Shown piece after piece: positions 6,737-10,144 of a stretch of 10,144 nucleotides of DNA (position 1 is the first letter of the stretch; the number at the start of each line of letters is the position of its first letter). The notes beneath the pieces are model-generated. The model had not been told where the DNA came from. It ran no database searches and worked only from the letters and a program-made list of their open reading frames with translations. The stretch comes from Stenocarpella maydis (Eukaryota > Ascomycota > Sordariomycetes > Diaporthales > Diaporthaceae): contig NQMI01000315.1 of assembly GCA_002270565.1 (NCBI GenBank), positions 3,080-13,223 of the forward strand, given 5' to 3'. The translations under genes were made by a program, and so were the position numbers.

Positions 6737-8570
6737 ACAGGCAGGAATATTAGAGACAAAGTGTAAATAACGAGCACCTGGGACATGGAAGCAATGAGAC
6801 TCACAGCAGTTTGCACCAGAGAGACTGACGCAATGGCATGACGCGGTGTCCAGGATTCGATATGGGCTCTCGTAGTTTCTGGGCCCTTGCGCAGACGTTG
6901 AAAAAGTTCTGAAGCGCCTGTGTGTGTCGCAGCCGATGAGGCCTCAGATGGCTGATCAGAATACCTGACCAGAAGAGAAAAGAAACATGATTAGATCCTT
7001 CGGGGTCGTTGTGGATGAGGCTTTGGGTGAGATTCAGCCGCAGGGGGATGCAAATGCATGTTGTGCTGCAAGGGAACATTGAAGGAATTCTTAGGGGGCA
7101 CGCGGGAAGAGGGGCCAAGCCCCCCTCCAGCCCCGACCCAACATGGCGGCTGGCAGGTGCACTGTCCAGCTGTTCCCTGCGCTTGGGCGACCTGGTCAGG
7201 GGGTCAACACACACACACACCACCCGGGCTGCAGGCGCAGGCGCATCTGAGGCTAAGAGACTCGGGACCTGCAGGCCTCCCAGCTTCTACCACTTACACT
7301 CGTCCTTTTCCATACTCCGTCCACACACTCTCTGCCGACTGGCCCGTCAAGCGTCGCTCACCATATCTGCGTCCCACACCGCGGCTCTGTCTCGTCGCCA
7401 TTGGCTTCAGCGCCTGTTCTGTGAAGCGCGTGGCCCACGACCTCTGCCAGATGCGACTCTGTTCCTGGCGAAACGGGCTACACGCGGGCCCGTCAGCACC
7501 ATCTCACCACACCACAAGCTTTGTACACACGCGCAGACACATGCGCGCACATGCCAACAGAAAAGCATCATCGAGTGTCGCCGCATGCTGGGGGCGTGAG
7601 ACCCTGTCCTATCCCATACCAACATGATGACTGTATTTGCCCGTTATATCTGCCCTCTCCCTCGAGGCTGTCTCCTTTGTCCACGCTCCGTTTGCAAGAG
7701 GGAAACATGGCTAAAATACCAGGTACCTCCTCCTCCAGGTTCGGCCTGGGGGTCTCGTTTCTCATGACCTCCCATCCCTGTGCTGTTTGGGGCACATGTG
7801 GCCCACGGGTCCATGGCCCAACAGTCAGGCCTGCAAACAAAGGGTCCGCCCATCTGGGGCCTGCGTCATCCTTGGACTATGTACTCCTGCAACCACGCCG
7901 CCTAAAGTACACTCGCTCAAAGACTCGCCTTCGAGGCGTCCGACTCCCTCTGCCCGAGTGCTTTGTTGTTCGCTCGCTTCCATGCCACAGCTGCCACCCT
8001 CCCGCTGCGACTCGACATCAGATCGGCCTCGAAGCTGAGGACCAACGGCCTGGGGAGCCCTGGGCGGGCTGGACTTGGGCTTGGCCGGCTATGTTGGGCC
8101 CAGCGAGCAAACCCGTCTGAATATCACACAGGCAGAAGTACCACCGCTTCGTTCCCACGCCTTCTCTGGCCCTCAAGGAGGGATCAACCAGGGCTGGCCT
8201 CACGAGTACCCATGTTGCTCACCCGTCAAGATGACTACCAGGCCGTGGCTGATAGACACTCGTGGTGTGGGTGTGTGTGTGCCCGGCATTTCAAGCCTGC
8301 CACCACCAAACACATCAGCCTCATGCTGCCACACCCTTTTTCCTCTTATTATATCACGGATGTCCCGATGTGGTTTGCGGGCGGGAGCCCTCGCCTGCCA
8401 CGCCCATGAGGAAGCCTGGGAACTACCGTCATGACTGTCCAAGATGCTAAAAAGCGAGCCGTCCCCGTTGGAACCCCCGGTCTTCTGCCTCCTTTCTTCT
8501 GTCATTCACCTTTCCCAACTGTCAAACATATATGCAACTATTACTTGCAGCCCTAGCCCATACTCCACCT
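6737..8570. other. Long C/T-rich non-coding stretch with microsatellites
   Basis: This stretch holds the 3' region of the esterase gene and a long spacer. The longest plus-strand open frame (7521-8120) has low-complexity composition rich in Pro, Ser, His and Arg, with no motif. Overlapping frames on both strands are equally open, so it is treated as non-coding. An (AC)7 tract lies at 7207-7220 and a (GT)5 tract at 8271-8280. Alternating purine-pyrimidine runs occur at 7522-7535 and 7537-7554. A GC-rich hairpin, GAGGGGC-CAA-GCCCCCCTC, lies near 7111-7130. A non-coding RNA or a gene with many introns cannot be excluded. Confidence 0.5.
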
Positions 8571-8885
8571 CCATTATAAGGCCTGCTGTCCCTGCCCTAG
8601 TCTAGCTACAACCGGCCTGAAGATTCGCCATACCTTTCGCCTTCGCTCTTCTGCTCTAGAAAGACTATCCACCTGAGGGCCTGCTTGCCTTTACCTTTGT
8701 CTTGCCTCAGCCGGGCAGGGGCAGAACAAGCTGTTCTTAAAGGACCCTCGTCCTCCTCTTGCCGGCCTCAACAGAATCTCGACGACATAGCAAACTACTC
8801 AGCGCCTTCAAAACACAACACCAATAAAGACCGATAGAAACATCAAGACAACAAATACAAGTCAAGATTAGACCCCGATCGTCGT
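8571..8885 (+). promoter_or_regulatory. Probable core promoter and 5' leader of the coiled-coil gene
   Basis: TATAAG at 8575-8580 is followed by a C/T-rich segment (about 8590-8720), a pattern often found at fungal transcription starts. From about 8800 the sequence becomes an A/C-rich leader with repeated CAA and ACA words running to the ATG at 8886, as is common for well-expressed fungal genes. The start site itself is not determined. Confidence 0.5.
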
Positions 8886-9605
8886 ATGGCTAAAGACTAC
8901 TGGGTTGAGACTCTCCCTTCTGGACATCGTCACTTCGTCAAGGCTTCCTTGAGACGTTCTCATTCCAACCCCCATGACGCGAGCAGTCAGTCCTCCCGCG
9001 GCCGCCGGGTCGACTTCCTCGACGTGACGAGGGAGGAGTACAACTCTCTCCTGGCGAGGGAGGACGATCTGAGCCGGGAGAACGAGGCCCTTCGCCGTGA
9101 GAACCTTGCCCTCAAGGCCAACTGGAGGACATGCGATGAAGAGCTGCGGCGACTTCAGATCCGTAATCCCTCTCTAGAGGCCAGAGTCCGAAACCTTGAG
9201 CATGAGAATCATGAACTGAGGAGGGACTTGGGCCACCACCACCACCACCACCGCCACCATTCCGACAGATACAGCGAAGATGGGATGAGGAAGCTAAGGA
9301 ACAAGATCACGAAGCTGACGAATGAGAACGACTCGCTATTGGCTCGCATATACGGCCTGGAGCGAGATATCCGAGATGGCGTTGGCGACCGCGCGAGAAG
9401 ACTCATGGAGGAGATCAGTGCCTGGACAAGACGATATGAGAACGTGACATACACGAATGATAGGCTACAGAAGGATCTTGCGGTGGAGATGGACCGAAAT
9501 GAACGCCTGCAGGAGGCATGCGAGCTACGAGCCCGAAATGAACGGAAGGCTATGAGGGATGTCGACCGATACAAGGCTATCCTACGCCAGCATGGGTTGC
9601 GGTGA
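8886..9605 (+). CDS. Coiled-coil protein with His-rich hinge, function unknown
   Basis: A single exon encodes 239 residues; the family was not recognised. Residues 1-45 are basic and Ser-rich, beginning MAKDYWVETLPSGHRHFVKA, with no signal peptide or membrane segment. Residues about 47-115 and 133-235 are rich in Glu, Arg, Leu and Asn with heptad-like spacing (DDLSRENEALRRENLALKAN; ITKLTNENDSLLARIYGLER), predicting two long coiled coils. Between them lies HHHHHHRHH (117-125), encoded by a CAC/CAT run at about 9234-9260, a possible metal-binding or pH-sensitive hinge. The sequence is consistent with a cytoplasmic or nuclear scaffold. A complete ATG-to-TGA frame, normal coding composition and a promoter-like leader support a real gene. 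The antisense frame at 9209-9574 is a shadow of its codons. A basic N terminus followed by coiled coil recalls bZIP proteins, but the basic-region signature is not present. Confidence 0.8.
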   Translation: MAKDYWVETLPSGHRHFVKASLRRSHSNPHDASSQSSRGRRVDFLDVTREEYNSLLAREDDLSRENEALRRENLALKANWRTCDEELRRLQIRNPSLEARVRNLEHENHELRRDLGHHHHHHRHHSDRYSEDGMRKLRNKITKLTNENDSLLARIYGLERDIRDGVGDRARRLMEEISAWTRRYENVTYTNDRLQKDLAVEMDRNERLQEACELRARNERKAMRDVDRYKAILRQHGLR

Positions 9606-10144
9606 GATCGTCACCAGCTCTGTGACAGGTTGATACTCGCATCACTGATGCATGCCCGCAGGGAGTCCAGTTGGATCTGATGTAGTTTGACAAGGTCAGG
9701 ATTTTCTTCGCGGGGATTCTCGCTTGGAATGACCTTCTTTCCATGAAATCCGGGGTGAGTTTACATCTCGAGTCAAATCTATGAGAACCCTGCCCATCAG
9801 GTTACTGACTGCCTCAGTTTCCAGCCGACACCAACTATACTGCAATCATTCACCCCCTCTCCTTTTTGAGATGAACCACACGTCAAGAGCTTCTGGGGAT
9901 CCCGATGCTTGTTGGGAAACACAGCGATTTGCTTTGTTCGCTTTCTTTGACGACATCCCCATTGCGACATAACACCTCGAATTATGCGATTCCCTCCGTC
10001 TTAACACTATGCGTTCCCCTCAAACTGAGAATGGAAGCCAACCGGGGAGGGGGAGGGGGAAGGGAATTCTACATAGCATAGAAGTCGGGCGTTAGGCCCT
10101 GGATTCAGACAAACATTCAGATTGAACAAGTTTGCCCCCCCCCC
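9606..10144. other. Non-coding tail with G-quadruplex motif and terminal C run
   Basis: This stretch holds the 3' region of the coiled-coil gene and further spacer. A 63-codon frame at 9781-9972 shows no features and is not called. At 10044-10064 the plus strand reads G4-A-G5-A-G5-AA-G3, four G-tracts with one- or two-base loops, a strong candidate for an intramolecular G-quadruplex. The window ends in ten consecutive C (10135-10144). No polyadenylation signal was clearly identified. Confidence 0.55.

Noticed and set aside
7521..8120. 199-codon plus-strand frame in the long spacer
   Set aside because: Low-complexity Pro/Ser/His/Arg translation, with overlapping frames equally open on both strands and no motif.
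9209..9574. 121-codon antisense frame opposite the coiled-coil gene
   Set aside because: Its Trp run is the reverse of the His codons and the rest is Ser/Arg/Phe shadow of the Glu/Arg/Leu-rich coding strand.
9781..9972. 63-codon frame after the coiled-coil gene
   Set aside because: No motif or coding signal; an uninformative short frame in 3' sequence.

Overview
This window looks like nuclear DNA of a filamentous ascomycete, most likely Pezizomycotina and perhaps Sordariomycetes. The reasons are two short spliceosomal introns with fungal donors (GTACGT, GTGAGT) and CTAA[C/T] branch sites 13-14 nt before the acceptor, an AT-saturated block of the kind left by repeat-induced point mutation (RIP), and three proteins of fungal type. 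No prokaryotic, viral, rRNA, tRNA or CRISPR feature was seen. The genus cannot be named from sequence reading alone.

Layout. Positions 1-1500 are an AT desert made of diverged short direct and inverted repeats, with two small patches of more balanced composition; it carries no gene. At about 1534-2105 lies the wreck of the N-terminal third or so of a type B carboxylesterase. It keeps recognisable motifs, including the nucleophile-elbow serine, but is broken by several stops and at least three frame changes. After a mixed, partly AT-rich spacer there are three apparently intact plus-strand genes. The first is a two-exon gene for a single-pass membrane protein with an extracellular beta-propeller resembling fungal fucose-specific lectins (2993-4553, 476 aa). 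The second is a two-exon gene for a secreted type B carboxylesterase with a complete Ser-Glu-His triad but an arginine where the oxyanion hole normally has a small residue (5076-6736, 531 aa). After about 2.1 kb of C/T-rich non-coding DNA, the third is an intronless gene for a 239-residue coiled-coil protein with a nine-residue His-rich hinge (8886-9605). The last 540 bases are non-coding, with a strong G-quadruplex motif and a terminal run of ten C.

How the parts fit together. The lectin-like protein and the carboxylesterase are both predicted to act at or outside the cell surface, and the window sits beside a RIP-like block, as accessory or surface-protein genes in fungi often do. Nothing shows that the three genes form one pathway; all share the plus strand but each has its own spacer. 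The dead carboxylesterase belongs to a different subfamily from the living one, so it is not a simple mutated duplicate of its neighbour. I found no convincing new multi-gene system. The observations most worth following are the Arg at the oxyanion-hole position, the esterase wreck at the edge of the AT block, and the His-hinged coiled-coil protein of unknown function.
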